A DNA stretch of 15,342 nt from Bacteroidota bacterium (lineage in GTDB: Bacteria; Bacteroidota; Bacteroidia; Flavobacteriales; Flavobacteriaceae): contig CANINJ010000011.1 of assembly GCA_947468985.1 (NCBI GenBank), positions 1 to 15,342 on the forward strand, read 5' to 3'. A program made the position numbers and the translations under genes. The notes beneath the pieces were generated by a model. It ran no database searches. It saw only the letters and a program-made list of their open reading frames with translations, and was not told the origin of the DNA. The number at the start of each line of letters is the position of its first letter. The first letter of the stretch is position 1. Positions 7,758 to 14,848 of this stretch are shown here, piece after piece.

Positions 7758-9027
7758 CCACTCTTCTTTACTTTTAGTTTTATTGGGATTATTATGCATT
7801 CCTTTAAGTTATGCATTTAACAGTATTTCATTGTTCTTACTGACTTTAATGACGTTAATAACCTTCAAAAAAGAAAATTTTAAATTTGATATAAATCTCA
7901 TTTTACCTATTCTATTATATCTTTTGATGCTACTTTCCATTACTTGGACAATAGATTTTGAGAGAACTACAAATGCACTATCAAAAGAATTACCGTTATT
8001 ATTAATTCCAACTTGTTTTTTATTATTTCGCTCCTTCACGGCTTTAGAAAAGGATAAAATAATCAAATGGTACAGTTATGGAATAGTAGCTTATTCGATA
8101 TTTTATCTTACAAAAGCGGTAATTCGATTTATTATTTCAAATAATTCTTCCGTTTTCTTTTACCACGAATTGGCTACAAAAGATGTAAATGCAATTCACG
8201 TATCCGTTTATATTGCGATTTCATTTTTTTATTTTCTAGCAAAAACCTCAAAAACAGTATTTGACAAATGCGCTTTAGGAATCTTATTTCTAATGGTTTT
8301 TTTATTGTCATCAAAAAACATCATTGTGGTTTTTATGGTGCTTTTGGTTTGTTATCATTTGTTTTATTCCAAAAGATCAAAAAAATTACGTCTTAAAAAT
8401 CTAATTTTATTAATTGTATTGCTTTTATTCCTTCCTTTCGTAGGAAAAATAAAAGAGCGTTTCAAAGAAGAATATGAAACCATAATGACAGATAGCAGCG
8501 TCAACGATGTTATTAGCAAAGGCTCTGAGAAAGTATATAATGTGAGTATTAAGCAAGCTTGGACAAACACCGCTTTCAAACCAAACGATTATTTTCCTGG
8601 CACCGCTTTTAGAGTTTACCAATTTAGAATTTTTGTTGAATTTCTTCAAGAAGAATCCATTTTCTGGTCAGGATTTGGCTTGGATGCATCGTATGTTAAA
8701 ATTGCCGAAAAAGGCATTCATTACAATCTTTTTTTAGGCAATGAAACCCAAGAAGGCTACCAAACGAAGAATTTTCATAACCAATACATTCAGGTTTTTG
8801 CAGAACTAGGAATTTTTGGTTTACTACTATTGCTCACAATGGTATTGCTATCGTTTAGAAACGCAATGAAAACGAAAAGCTATGTTCACATTGCCTTTTC
8901 AGTTTTAATAATAGCGCTATTTTTTACAGAGTCTTTTCTTTGGAGACAAAGAGGAATCACATTTTTTATACTAATGTATTGTATTTTCAATGCCAATTTA
9001 AAATCTGAAAAAACAATTTCTATTTAG
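7696..9027 (+). CDS. O-antigen ligase/polymerase family membrane protein (Wzy_C domain)
   Basis: A 443-aa polytopic protein with about eleven hydrophobic segments and a large hydrophilic loop at about 250-360. The sequence after the loop, KNFHNQYIQVFAELGIFGLLLLL (358-380 region), gives the HN-x-y...lG-x2-G signature of the Wzy_C/WaaL family, and WSGFGLDA (324-331) plus FRVYQFRIFVEF (305-316) precede it. ESFLWRQRGITFF (412-424) resembles the conserved last-helix motif of this family in Bacteroidota. It may ligate the polymer to lipid A-core or another acceptor, or be a second polymerase. The first ATG lies 62 bp inside the preceding glycosyltransferase gene; no later ATG precedes the first membrane segment, so I keep that start, which has an A-rich leader. 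With another Wzy-like gene upstream, one of the two is likely the ligase, and this one carries the clearer family signature. Confidence 0.84.
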   Translation: MANISSFSKNVYQNLKKEYSNHSSLLLVLLGLLCIPLSYAFNSISLFLLTLMTLITFKKENFKFDINLILPILLYLLMLLSITWTIDFERTTNALSKELPLLLIPTCFLLFRSFTALEKDKIIKWYSYGIVAYSIFYLTKAVIRFIISNNSSVFFYHELATKDVNAIHVSVYIAISFFYFLAKTSKTVFDKCALGILFLMVFLLSSKNIIVVFMVLLVCYHLFYSKRSKKLRLKNLILLIVLLLFLPFVGKIKERFKEEYETIMTDSSVNDVISKGSEKVYNVSIKQAWTNTAFKPNDYFPGTAFRVYQFRIFVEFLQEESIFWSGFGLDASYVKIAEKGIHYNLFLGNETQEGYQTKNFHNQYIQVFAELGIFGLLLLLTMVLLSFRNAMKTKSYVHIAFSVLIIALFFTESFLWRQRGITFFILMYCIFNANLKSEKTISI

Positions 9028-9029
9028 TA

Positions 9030-9068
9030 TAATATTATATTAATTTTAACGTTTATAATATAATATTA
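9030..9068. repeat. AT-only inverted repeat, 13-bp arms, between ligase and UDP-xylose synthase genes
   Basis: Arms 9030-9042 (TAATATTATATTA) and 9056-9068 (TAATATAATATTA) are exact reverse complements, separated by a 13-nt spacer that itself contains the palindrome AACGTT. It begins 3 bp after the ligase stop and ends 25 bp before the next start codon. There is no GC clamp and no T-run matching an intrinsic terminator. It could be a weak transcript-end or mRNA-processing hairpin, or a protein-binding site. The repeat is directly visible; any function is inference. Confidence 0.55.
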
Positions 9069-9093
9069 GATAAAACACGAAACACAAGCCAAT

Positions 9094-10077
9094 ATGAAAA
9101 GAATTTTAATTACTGGAGCCGCTGGTTTTTTAGGCTCTCATTTGTGTGATCGTTTTATAAAAGAAGGCTATCTAGTCATTGGGATGGATAACCTAATAAC
9201 TGGAGATTTAAGAAATATTGAACATTTATTTAAGCTCGAACATTTTGAGTTTTATCATCACGATATAACAAAATTTGTTCACGTACCGGGGAATTTAGAT
9301 TATATTTTGCATTTTGCATCACCTGCAAGTCCAATTGATTATTTAAAAATACCAATTCAAACGTTAAAAGTAGGTTCACTTGGAACTCATAATCTTTTGG
9401 GTTTGGCACGAGTAAAAAATGCAAGAATCCTAATTGCTTCAACTTCTGAAGTTTATGGAGATCCATTAGTTCACCCCCAAACAGAAGAATATTATGGAAA
9501 CGTAAATACAATAGGGCCTCGTGGGGTTTATGACGAAGCCAAGCGTTTCCAAGAATCCATCACAATGGCATATCATACTTTTCATGGTGTAGAAACAAGA
9601 ATTGTAAGAATTTTCAACACTTATGGGCCAAGAATGCGACTGAATGACGGAAGAGTTATTCCTGCGTTTATTGGACAAGCACTTCGTGGCGAAGATTTAA
9701 CTATTTTTGGAGATGGAATGCAAACGCGTTCTTTTTGTTATGTTGACGATCAGGTTGAAGGTATTTTCAGATTACTTCATTCAGATTATGTATTTCCTGT
9801 AAATATTGGAAATCCAGATGAAATCACAATTAAAGATTTTGCGGATGAAATCATTAAATTAACAGGGACTAATCAAAAAGTGGTTTATCATCCCTTGCCA
9901 ATTAACGACCCGCTTCAACGCCAACCAGACATTACAAAAGCTAAAAAAATATTAGGTTGGGAAGCAAAAATTTCGCGTGATGAAGGAATGAAAATAACTT
10001 ATGATTATTTCAAATCCCTTTCAAAAGAAGAGTTGCTAAAAGAAGAGCATAAAGATTTTTCAGGATATATTAAATAA
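9094..10077 (+). CDS. UDP-glucuronate decarboxylase (UDP-xylose synthase), SDR family
   Basis: A 327-aa extended short-chain dehydrogenase/reductase that converts UDP-glucuronate to UDP-xylose with bound NAD. The N-terminal [18 protein letters not shown] (4-21) holds the G-x2-G-x2-G cofactor loop (G8, G11, G14), and [15 protein letters not shown] (31-45) binds the NAD adenosine. [15 protein letters not shown] (73-87) and [21 protein letters not shown] (115-135 region) are UXS hallmarks, with E119 in the active site. [14 protein letters not shown] (141-154) contains the catalytic Y146-x3-K150. [17 protein letters not shown] and [15 protein letters not shown] follow in the substrate-binding part. 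These blocks separate UXS from dTDP-glucose dehydratases and UDP-glucose epimerases, and 327 aa is the normal soluble bacterial length. No UDP-glucose dehydrogenase, which makes its substrate, is in the window. The product suggests xylose, or a sugar derived from UDP-xylose, in the polysaccharide. Confidence 0.94.
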   Translation: MKRILITGAAGFLGSHLCDRFIKEGYLVIGMDNLITGDLRNIEHLFKLEHFEFYHHDITKFVHVPGNLDYILHFASPASPIDYLKIPIQTLKVGSLGTHNLLGLARVKNARILIASTSEVYGDPLVHPQTEEYYGNVNTIGPRGVYDEAKRFQESITMAYHTFHGVETRIVRIFNTYGPRMRLNDGRVIPAFIGQALRGEDLTIFGDGMQTRSFCYVDDQVEGIFRLLHSDYVFPVNIGNPDEITIKDFADEIIKLTGTNQKVVYHPLPINDPLQRQPDITKAKKILGWEAKISRDEGMKITYDYFKSLSKEELLKEEHKDFSGYIK

Positions 10078-10079
10078 AT

Positions 10080-11447
10080 ATGACCGCGGCCCAATCAATA
10101 AGGTATTCTATATTTATACGCCCAATAAGCATTGTTTCTGACTTATTGGTTGTTACTTTATTGGCGTTGTTTTGTTTTAAAGGGCTCAATTTAAATTACA
10201 GTACGTATATAGGATATTTATTAATTTCATGGGGAACTATAGCGTTTCTTATAAAATTTTATGAAGTTTATAGATTCACAACTCCTGTAGAAATACTAAC
10301 TAAAATTGTAAAACAAGGTGCTTTATTTTTACTTCTAATAATAGCCTACTTTCCGTTTTCCAAAGAAGTTATTTTTAGCGGAAATGCGCTGCTACGGTTC
10401 ATGATATTAAGTTTTATATTGATTGCCATCTCTAAATTCCTGTTGTTTTATTATTTAAAGAAATACCGAATAATAACAGGTAGCAACTATAGAAATATTG
10501 TAATTATTGGATTTGTTCCTGAATCAATTCGTTTGAAAGAACTTTTTGAAGCAAGGAATGATTATGGATATCGATTTTTAGGATATTTTTCAAATAAAAA
10601 GAAAAATGATGAAGTAATAGGAGATATTGACTATTTAAAAACGTTTGTAATTGAGAATTTAGTAAATGAAATATACTGCTCTTTAGACGAAATGACAAAT
10701 GATCAATTATCAGATATAGTTAGTTTTGCAGATGAAAATAGGGTAGTAATTAAATTTATTCCCGGGACAAAAGAGATATTTTCTAAAAATTTAAAAATAA
10801 ATTATTACGAAATGTTTCCTGTGTTGACAATGCAAAAAACGGTGTTACACGACCCTGCTACAAAAGTATTTAAAAGACTTTTTGACATTGTTTTTTCTTT
10901 AATTATAATTGTTTTTATATTATCATGGTTTGTTCCGCTTTTATCATTGTTAATAAAATTAGAATCTAAAGGCCCTGTTTTTTTTAAGCAAGGAAGGCCG
11001 GGATTAGACGAAAAAGAATTTTTTTGTTATAAATTTCGTTCAATGAAATTAAATGTAACAACAGAAAAAGAAGCGTCCAAAAACGATCCTCGAGTTACTA
11101 AAATTGGCAGACTCATAAGAAAAACAAGTATTGACGAACTTCCTCAATTTGTAAATGTTTTGTTCGGAGAAATGTCTGTTGTAGGGCCAAGGCCTCATCT
11201 TTGGTCGCAAAACAAGTCGTATGGCAATAAGATAAAGAAATATATGGTACGCCATTATGTAAAACCCGGCATTACTGGTTTAGCCCAAGTAAAAGGGTTT
11301 AGAGGAGAAATTGAATCTGACGATGACATGATAAACCGAATTAAACTAGATGTTTTTTATATTGACAATTGGTCGTTAATTTTAGATATAAAAATTATTG
11401 TTCAAACTGTTTTAAATATATTAAAAGGCGAAAAAAAGGCATACTAA
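10080..11447 (+). CDS. Initiating polyprenyl glycosylphosphotransferase (WcaJ-like)
   Basis: A 455-aa protein with the full three-part layout of large monotopic phosphoglycosyltransferases. There are four N-terminal membrane helices (about 13-125), a Rossmann-like CoA-binding-type domain (about 137-245, starting NIVIIGFVPESI), then a re-entrant hydrophobic segment (268-292) and the catalytic bacterial sugar transferase domain. In the latter, GPVFFKQGRPG (298-308), CYKFRSM (316-322), DPRVTKIGRLIRKTSIDELPQ with the catalytic D352-E353 pair, GEMSVVGPRPH (363-373) and KPGITGLAQVKGFRGE (395-410) are all intact. It would transfer a sugar-1-phosphate, often glucose-1-P, to undecaprenyl phosphate and so start each repeat unit. 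It begins 2 bp after the UXS gene and is the last gene of the cluster. WcaJ-like and WbaP-like enzymes differ in sugar specificity, which I cannot settle here. Confidence 0.92.
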   Translation: MTAAQSIRYSIFIRPISIVSDLLVVTLLALFCFKGLNLNYSTYIGYLLISWGTIAFLIKFYEVYRFTTPVEILTKIVKQGALFLLLIIAYFPFSKEVIFSGNALLRFMILSFILIAISKFLLFYYLKKYRIITGSNYRNIVIIGFVPESIRLKELFEARNDYGYRFLGYFSNKKKNDEVIGDIDYLKTFVIENLVNEIYCSLDEMTNDQLSDIVSFADENRVVIKFIPGTKEIFSKNLKINYYEMFPVLTMQKTVLHDPATKVFKRLFDIVFSLIIIVFILSWFVPLLSLLIKLESKGPVFFKQGRPGLDEKEFFCYKFRSMKLNVTTEKEASKNDPRVTKIGRLIRKTSIDELPQFVNVLFGEMSVVGPRPHLWSQNKSYGNKIKKYMVRHYVKPGITGLAQVKGFRGEIESDDDMINRIKLDVFYIDNWSLILDIKIIVQTVLNILKGEKKAY

Positions 11448-11576
11448 TTTAGAATTAGACCCCTCTTTAATATCAAAATAGTTAAACATTCCATCAATAT
11501 TATTGAAAAGTAGACATTCAGGCTCGTTTTGAAATAAATTTTTGACTTTTAATACCCATTTAAACGCAAAAGAATT

Positions 11577-11584
11577 TATTTTTG
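11577..11584 (+). promoter_or_regulatory. Candidate -7 element of the purD promoter
   Basis: TATTTTTG matches the Bacteroidota -7 consensus TAnnTTTG exactly and lies 24 bp before the purD ATG. No TTG occurs at the usual 17-23 bp upstream; the nearest TTG (11542-11544) is 32 bp away, so this is a half-supported promoter. The surrounding 161-bp gap (11448-11608) shows no GC-rich terminator hairpin for the upstream cluster, only a short TCAAT-ATT-ATTGA repeat at 11494-11506. Confidence 0.42.
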
Positions 11585-11608
11585 CACTTCACAACAACCA
11601 ACTACACA

Positions 11609-12880
11609 ATGACAATTTTATTATTAGGTTCAGGAGGACGAGAACACGCTTTTGCTTGGAAAATGCTTCAAAGTCCGCTTTGCACCAAACTTTTTGTTGC
11701 CCCAGGAAACGCTGGCACGGGAAGCATTGCTACAAATGTGAATCTAAAAATAACGGATTTTGATGCCATTAAATCATTTGCCTTGAGTGAAAAAATTGAA
11801 ATGGTAGTTGTAGGTCCTGAAGATCCTTTGGTAAAAGGAATTTTTGATTTTTTCCAAAATGACACTGATTTAAAACATATTCCTGTTATTGGACCTTCAA
11901 AATTGGGTGCTCAATTAGAAGGAAGTAAGGAATTTGCCAAAGAGTTTTTGGTAAAACACAATATTCCAACCGCTGCTTATGATAGTTTTACAAAAGAAAC
12001 TGTAGACGAAGGTTGTGCTTTTTTAGAAACATTACAACCGCCGTATGTGCTTAAAGCTGATGGATTGGCGGCTGGAAAAGGGGTTTTAATCATTCAAGAA
12101 TTGGCGAAAGCCAAAGAAGAATTGAGAAATATGTTGATTCACTCGAAATTTGGTGAAGCAAGTTCCAAAGTCGTAATTGAGGAATTTTTAGACGGAATAG
12201 AATTAAGTTGTTTCGTTTTAACCGATGGAAAAAATTATAAGATTTTACCCACAGCCAAAGATTACAAACGTATTGGCGAAGGCGACACTGGTTTGAATAC
12301 TGGCGGAATGGGAGCCGTTTCCCCAGTTCCTTTTGCAGATGCCGTTTTGTTAGAAAAAATCGAAAATAGAATCGTCAAACCCACAATTGAAGGTTTACAA
12401 AAAGATGGAATTCAATATAAAGGGTTTGTTTTTATAGGTTTAATCAACGTTAAGGGCGAACCAATTGTCATAGAATACAACGTGAGAATGGGCGATCCTG
12501 AAACGGAAGTTGTAATTCCAAGGTTAAAATCGGATTTAGTGGAATTGTTTTTGGCTGTAGCCAATGAAAAACTGAACGAAAAAAACCTTGAAGTTGACAG
12601 CCAAAGTGCAGCAACAATAATGGTGGTTTCTGGAGGTTATCCCGAAGAATATGTGAATGGGAAAGTAATTTCAGGAATTGAAATGGTTACTGATTCTATT
12701 GTTTTTCACGCAGGAACAAAATCAGAAAACGGGAAAATTATCAGTAATGGAGGACGAGTTTTGGCGGTTACTTCGTTAGGAACTAATTTTGAAGAAGCCA
12801 TAAAAAAATCGTATCAAAGCATAGACAAGCTACATTTTGATACGATGTATTTTAGAAAAGATATTGGTTTTGATCTTTAA
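11609..12880 (+). CDS. purD: Phosphoribosylamine--glycine ligase (GAR synthetase)
   Basis: A 423-aa ATP-grasp enzyme of de novo purine synthesis. It joins 5-phosphoribosylamine and glycine using ATP to give glycinamide ribonucleotide. Diagnostic blocks are LLLGSGGREHAFAWK (4-18), VVVGPEDPLVKGI (66-78), YVLKADGLAAGKGVLI (146-161) forming the ATP-grasp nucleotide site, VVIEEFLDGIELS (188-200), GDTGLNTGGMGAVSP (225-239) and IEYNVRMGDPETEVV (288-302), whose acidic residues bind magnesium. Length is normal for the family. I chose the ATG because it places GSGGREH at the standard position; an in-frame TTG 27 bp upstream sits inside the likely promoter. It is separated by 161 bp from the polysaccharide cluster and by a hairpin from the convergent gene downstream. 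Codons are visibly richer in G and C than those of the sugar genes. Confidence 0.97.
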   Translation: MTILLLGSGGREHAFAWKMLQSPLCTKLFVAPGNAGTGSIATNVNLKITDFDAIKSFALSEKIEMVVVGPEDPLVKGIFDFFQNDTDLKHIPVIGPSKLGAQLEGSKEFAKEFLVKHNIPTAAYDSFTKETVDEGCAFLETLQPPYVLKADGLAAGKGVLIIQELAKAKEELRNMLIHSKFGEASSKVVIEEFLDGIELSCFVLTDGKNYKILPTAKDYKRIGEGDTGLNTGGMGAVSPVPFADAVLLEKIENRIVKPTIEGLQKDGIQYKGFVFIGLINVKGEPIVIEYNVRMGDPETEVVIPRLKSDLVELFLAVANEKLNEKNLEVDSQSAATIMVVSGGYPEEYVNGKVISGIEMVTDSIVFHAGTKSENGKIISNGGRVLAVTSLGTNFEEAIKKSYQSIDKLHFDTMYFRKDIGFDL

Positions 12881-12889
12881 TCTTAAAAC

Positions 12890-12907
12890 CTAAAACAGTA
12901 GTTTTAG
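12890..12907. terminator. Bidirectional hairpin between purD and the convergent 76-aa gene
   Basis: CTAAAAC (12890-12896) and GTTTTAG (12901-12907) form a 7-bp stem with an AGTA loop, placed 9 bp after the purD stop and 4 bp beyond the stop of the convergent minus-strand gene. On the plus strand it is followed by the T-rich AATTTTATTT; on the minus strand the following tract (GGTTTTAAGATT) is also fairly T-rich. The stem has only two GC pairs, so it is a weak intrinsic terminator at best, but its position between two converging genes supports that role. Confidence 0.5.
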
Positions 12908-12911
12908 AATT

Positions 12912-13142
12912 TTATTTGAAAAAAGAATGCGCCGTTGTATCTTGATATTCGTCGTTATTGTCTTTGTGCAATTTCAATTGTTTAATCCAATAAACCATTG
13001 CTGTAGCACAAATAATCATAAAAATCCAATTAATTGTATTGGCTGCAAACCAATGTTCGAGTTCTAATTTTCTTAAATAATCATGTGGAATGAAAATAAT
13101 ATTTTCAAACAACCATTGTATTCCTTCAAAAAATGCTTTCAT
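12912..13142 (-). CDS. Small one-helix membrane protein (DUF6341-like)
   Basis: A 76-aa protein of unknown function. The N-terminal part, FFEGIQWLFENIIFIPHDYLRKLELEHWFAAN, looks like an amphipathic region with several aromatic residues. It is followed by one clear membrane helix (about 36-53, INWIFMIICATAMVYWI) and a short charged tail with KQLKLHKDNNDEYQDTTAHSF. From memory this matches a small family restricted to Flavobacteriia that I know as DUF6341; the number should be confirmed by search. It runs opposite to its neighbours, convergent with purD and divergent from the DUF6427-like gene, with its own good promoter. The proximity of two uncharacterised membrane proteins suggests, but does not prove, a shared role. 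That it is a real gene is supported by the promoter, the terminator-like hairpin and the ordered protein layout. Confidence 0.78.
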   Translation of the reverse strand: MKAFFEGIQWLFENIIFIPHDYLRKLELEHWFAANTINWIFMIICATAMVYWIKQLKLHKDNNDEYQDTTAHSFFK

Positions 13143-13170
13143 CTTTGTACAAGTATTATATTTACATTTA

Positions 13171-13200
13171 CAAAAGTATAAAATATCCTTATGATAACAA
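13171..13200 (-). promoter_or_regulatory. Promoter of the 76-aa membrane protein gene
   Basis: Read on the minus strand, TTG (13200-13198), a 19-bp spacer, then TACTTTTG (13178-13171) matches the Bacteroidota TTG/TAnnTTTG promoter at the accepted spacing. The start codon follows 28 bp after the -7 element. The -33 part lies within the first four codons of the divergent gene that starts at 13191, so the two genes cannot vary independently here. A possible plus-strand counterpart (TTG 13145-13147, 15 bp, TACATTTA 13163-13170) is weaker. Confidence 0.6.
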
Positions 13201-14120
13201 GTCTTTTTAAGAAATCTACACCAATAAATTATGCATTTATTTTTTTAATGCTATTATTTTTCTTTGGAGTGTATCAATTTCAGCAAGTTGGAAGTGTTTT
13301 TTCGATTGGTTTTTTCGTTAAAAAAGTAATTATAATTGGGGCAATAACCGCCTCTTTTTTAACTGCAAATTTTATAATAAAAAAGAACGGATTGAGCAAA
13401 GACAGCGCTTATATGATTTTATTCTATTTGCTGCTGCAACTTTTCTTCCCTTCGATTATGAATAATTTAGACTTAATTATTTCTAACTTTTTCATCATTT
13501 TAGCATTAAGAAGATTAATTTCTTTGCAATCGCCGAAATCGCCAAAAGAAAAAATATTTGATGCTTCTTTATGGATTTTTGTGGCTTCTTTATTTCATTT
13601 TTGGAGTATTCTCTTTGTAATTTTGGTGTTTATTAGCATTCTTTTTCACACAGCAAGAGATTATCGGACTTGGTTTTTGCCTTTTATCGCTTTTTTTACG
13701 TCGAGTATGATTTTTATTTTAATCGATTTAGTGCTTCATAAAAATATTATAGCCAACTTAATTGCAAATTCTTCAAGGGATTTTGAGATTAATTATTTTG
13801 CCAATAACTATCAAAATCTTGCCATATCCTTGTTTGCAACGATTTCTTTATATTTTACGGTATATGTGGTATTTACCATTTCAAACCGACCAATTATTCT
13901 GCATTCGTCTTACAAGAAAATCGTTGCTGCTTTTTTTATCGGAATTGCAGTTTTCCTAATTTCGCCCAATAAAAGCAATGATATTCTGATTTTTACCTTT
14001 GCGCCATTGGCATTTATGATTACGCTTTTCACCGAAACACCGCAATCAAAAATGAAGCGAGAACTAACGGTAGGAATTGTAATTTTATGCAGCTTTTTTG
14101 CGTTTTTCTCTCAATTATAG
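13191..14120 (+). CDS. Polytopic membrane protein (DUF6427-like)
   Basis: A 309-aa protein made mostly of hydrophobic helices, about nine to ten by eye, joined by short loops. It has a short cytoplasmic-type lead (MITSLFKKSTPINY) and no signal peptide cleavage site or catalytic motif that I can recognise. Recognisable points include RRLISLQSPKSPKEKIFDASLWIFVASLFHFW around residues 107-138 and a basic HTARDYRTW loop near 148-156. From memory it fits a flavobacterial family called DUF6427, of unknown function; the name should be checked by search. It starts 48 bp from the divergent small membrane protein gene, and its stop overlaps the end of convergent upp by 6 bp, leaving no room for a terminator between them. 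A transporter or an envelope-assembly role is possible, but the sequence gives no direct evidence. Confidence 0.78.
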   Translation: MITSLFKKSTPINYAFIFLMLLFFFGVYQFQQVGSVFSIGFFVKKVIIIGAITASFLTANFIIKKNGLSKDSAYMILFYLLLQLFFPSIMNNLDLIISNFFIILALRRLISLQSPKSPKEKIFDASLWIFVASLFHFWSILFVILVFISILFHTARDYRTWFLPFIAFFTSSMIFILIDLVLHKNIIANLIANSSRDFEINYFANNYQNLAISLFATISLYFTVYVVFTISNRPIILHSSYKKIVAAFFIGIAVFLISPNKSNDILIFTFAPLAFMITLFTETPQSKMKRELTVGIVILCSFFAFFSQL

Positions 14121-14768
14121 TTTATTTCCAAAGGCTAAATCTCCCGCATCTCCAAGTCCAGGAACGATGTAATTTTTTTCATTTAATTCATCGTCAATGG
14201 AAGCAATCCAAAGATGACAATGCTCAGGCAAAAGCGCTTCAAGATGTGCAATTCCTTCTGGAGCAGCAATTACCACTGCAATATGAATTTCTTTCGGCGT
14301 ACCTCGTTCCATCAATTTATTAAAAACCGCCACAATTGATTGTCCTGTGGCAAGCATTGGATCAATCAAAATTAAATTGGAATTATTAATATCGGAAACG
14401 GCTTGGTATTCAACCAAAATATCAAAAAAATCGTCATTATTCGGATGATGTCTGTAGGCGGAGATAAACCCATTTTCAGCAGCATCAAAATAATTCAAAA
14501 ATCCATTATGCAGCGTCAATCCCGCTCTTAAAATAGAACACAAAACCAATTGATCACTGATTTCTGATGTGTTTTTTATACCAAGCGGCGTTTGAACTGC
14601 ACAGTTTTTAAAATGCAATTCTTTGCTTAATTCATACGCCATAATTTCGCCAATGCGTTCAATGTTTCTTCTGAAACGCATTCGGTCATTATGAACGTTT
14701 ATGTCTCTAATTTGTCCTAAAAAATGATTCAGCACACTGTTTTTTTCTGATAAATGATGAATTTTCAT
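14115..14768 (-). CDS. upp: Uracil phosphoribosyltransferase
   Basis: A 217-aa type I phosphoribosyltransferase that converts uracil and PRPP to UMP in pyrimidine salvage. Key elements are the SILRAGLTLHNGF block (78-90), which binds pyrophosphate, the PRPP loop LILIDPMLATGQSI (132-145), where D136 and T141 are central, and the C-terminal uracil-binding segment YIVPGLGDAGDLAFG (200-214). The start at MKIHHLSEKNSVLNHF matches the family length and N-terminus. The frame stays open for 30 codons upstream to an ATG at 14858, but that extension would run into the divergent gene and resembles no family member. Its 3' end overlaps the convergent membrane-protein gene by 6 bp. A weak minus-strand promoter candidate is TTA, 20 bp, TACTTTTA (14814-14807). 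Confidence 0.94.
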   Translation of the reverse strand: MKIHHLSEKNSVLNHFLGQIRDINVHNDRMRFRRNIERIGEIMAYELSKELHFKNCAVQTPLGIKNTSEISDQLVLCSILRAGLTLHNGFLNYFDAAENGFISAYRHHPNNDDFFDILVEYQAVSDINNSNLILIDPMLATGQSIVAVFNKLMERGTPKEIHIAVVIAAPEGIAHLEALLPEHCHLWIASIDDELNEKNYIVPGLGDAGDLAFGNKL

Positions 14769-14780
14769 AAAAATAGGTAT

Positions 14781-14800
14781 AAAGTTTAAGTTTAAAGTTT
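14781..14800. repeat. Short tandem A(A)AGTTT repeat in the upp leader
   Basis: Three head-to-tail units AAAGTTT, AAGTTT and AAAGTTT fill the 20 bp that start 13 bp before the upp start codon (reading on the minus strand). Their spacing places them in the untranslated leader of upp and upstream of the -7 element of the divergent gene. Function is unknown; such AT-only runs can arise by slippage, and the tract is short. Confidence 0.4.
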
Positions 14801-14821
14801 CAACGTTAAAAGTATAAAAAG

Positions 14822-14829
14822 TATCTTTG
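14822..14829 (+). promoter_or_regulatory. Candidate -7 element for the DUF4254-like gene
   Basis: TATCTTTG is an exact match to TAnnTTTG and ends 19 bp before the ATG at 14849. The triplet at the expected -33 position is TTC (14799-14801, 20-bp spacer) rather than TTG, so the site is good in one half only. It lies in the 80-bp divergent spacer shared with upp. Confidence 0.48.
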
Positions 14830-14848
14830 CTTTTTAATATGTAAAGAT

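Noticed and set aside
9094..10077. dTDP-glucose 4,6-dehydratase or UDP-glucose 4-epimerase as alternative identity
   Set aside because: The [10 protein letters not shown]...[14 protein letters not shown] and FASPASP blocks are those of UDP-glucuronate decarboxylases.
11542..11763. 73-codon plus-strand frame overlapping the start of purD
   Set aside because: It is an out-of-frame shadow of purD with no family resemblance, and its first part lies in the promoter region.
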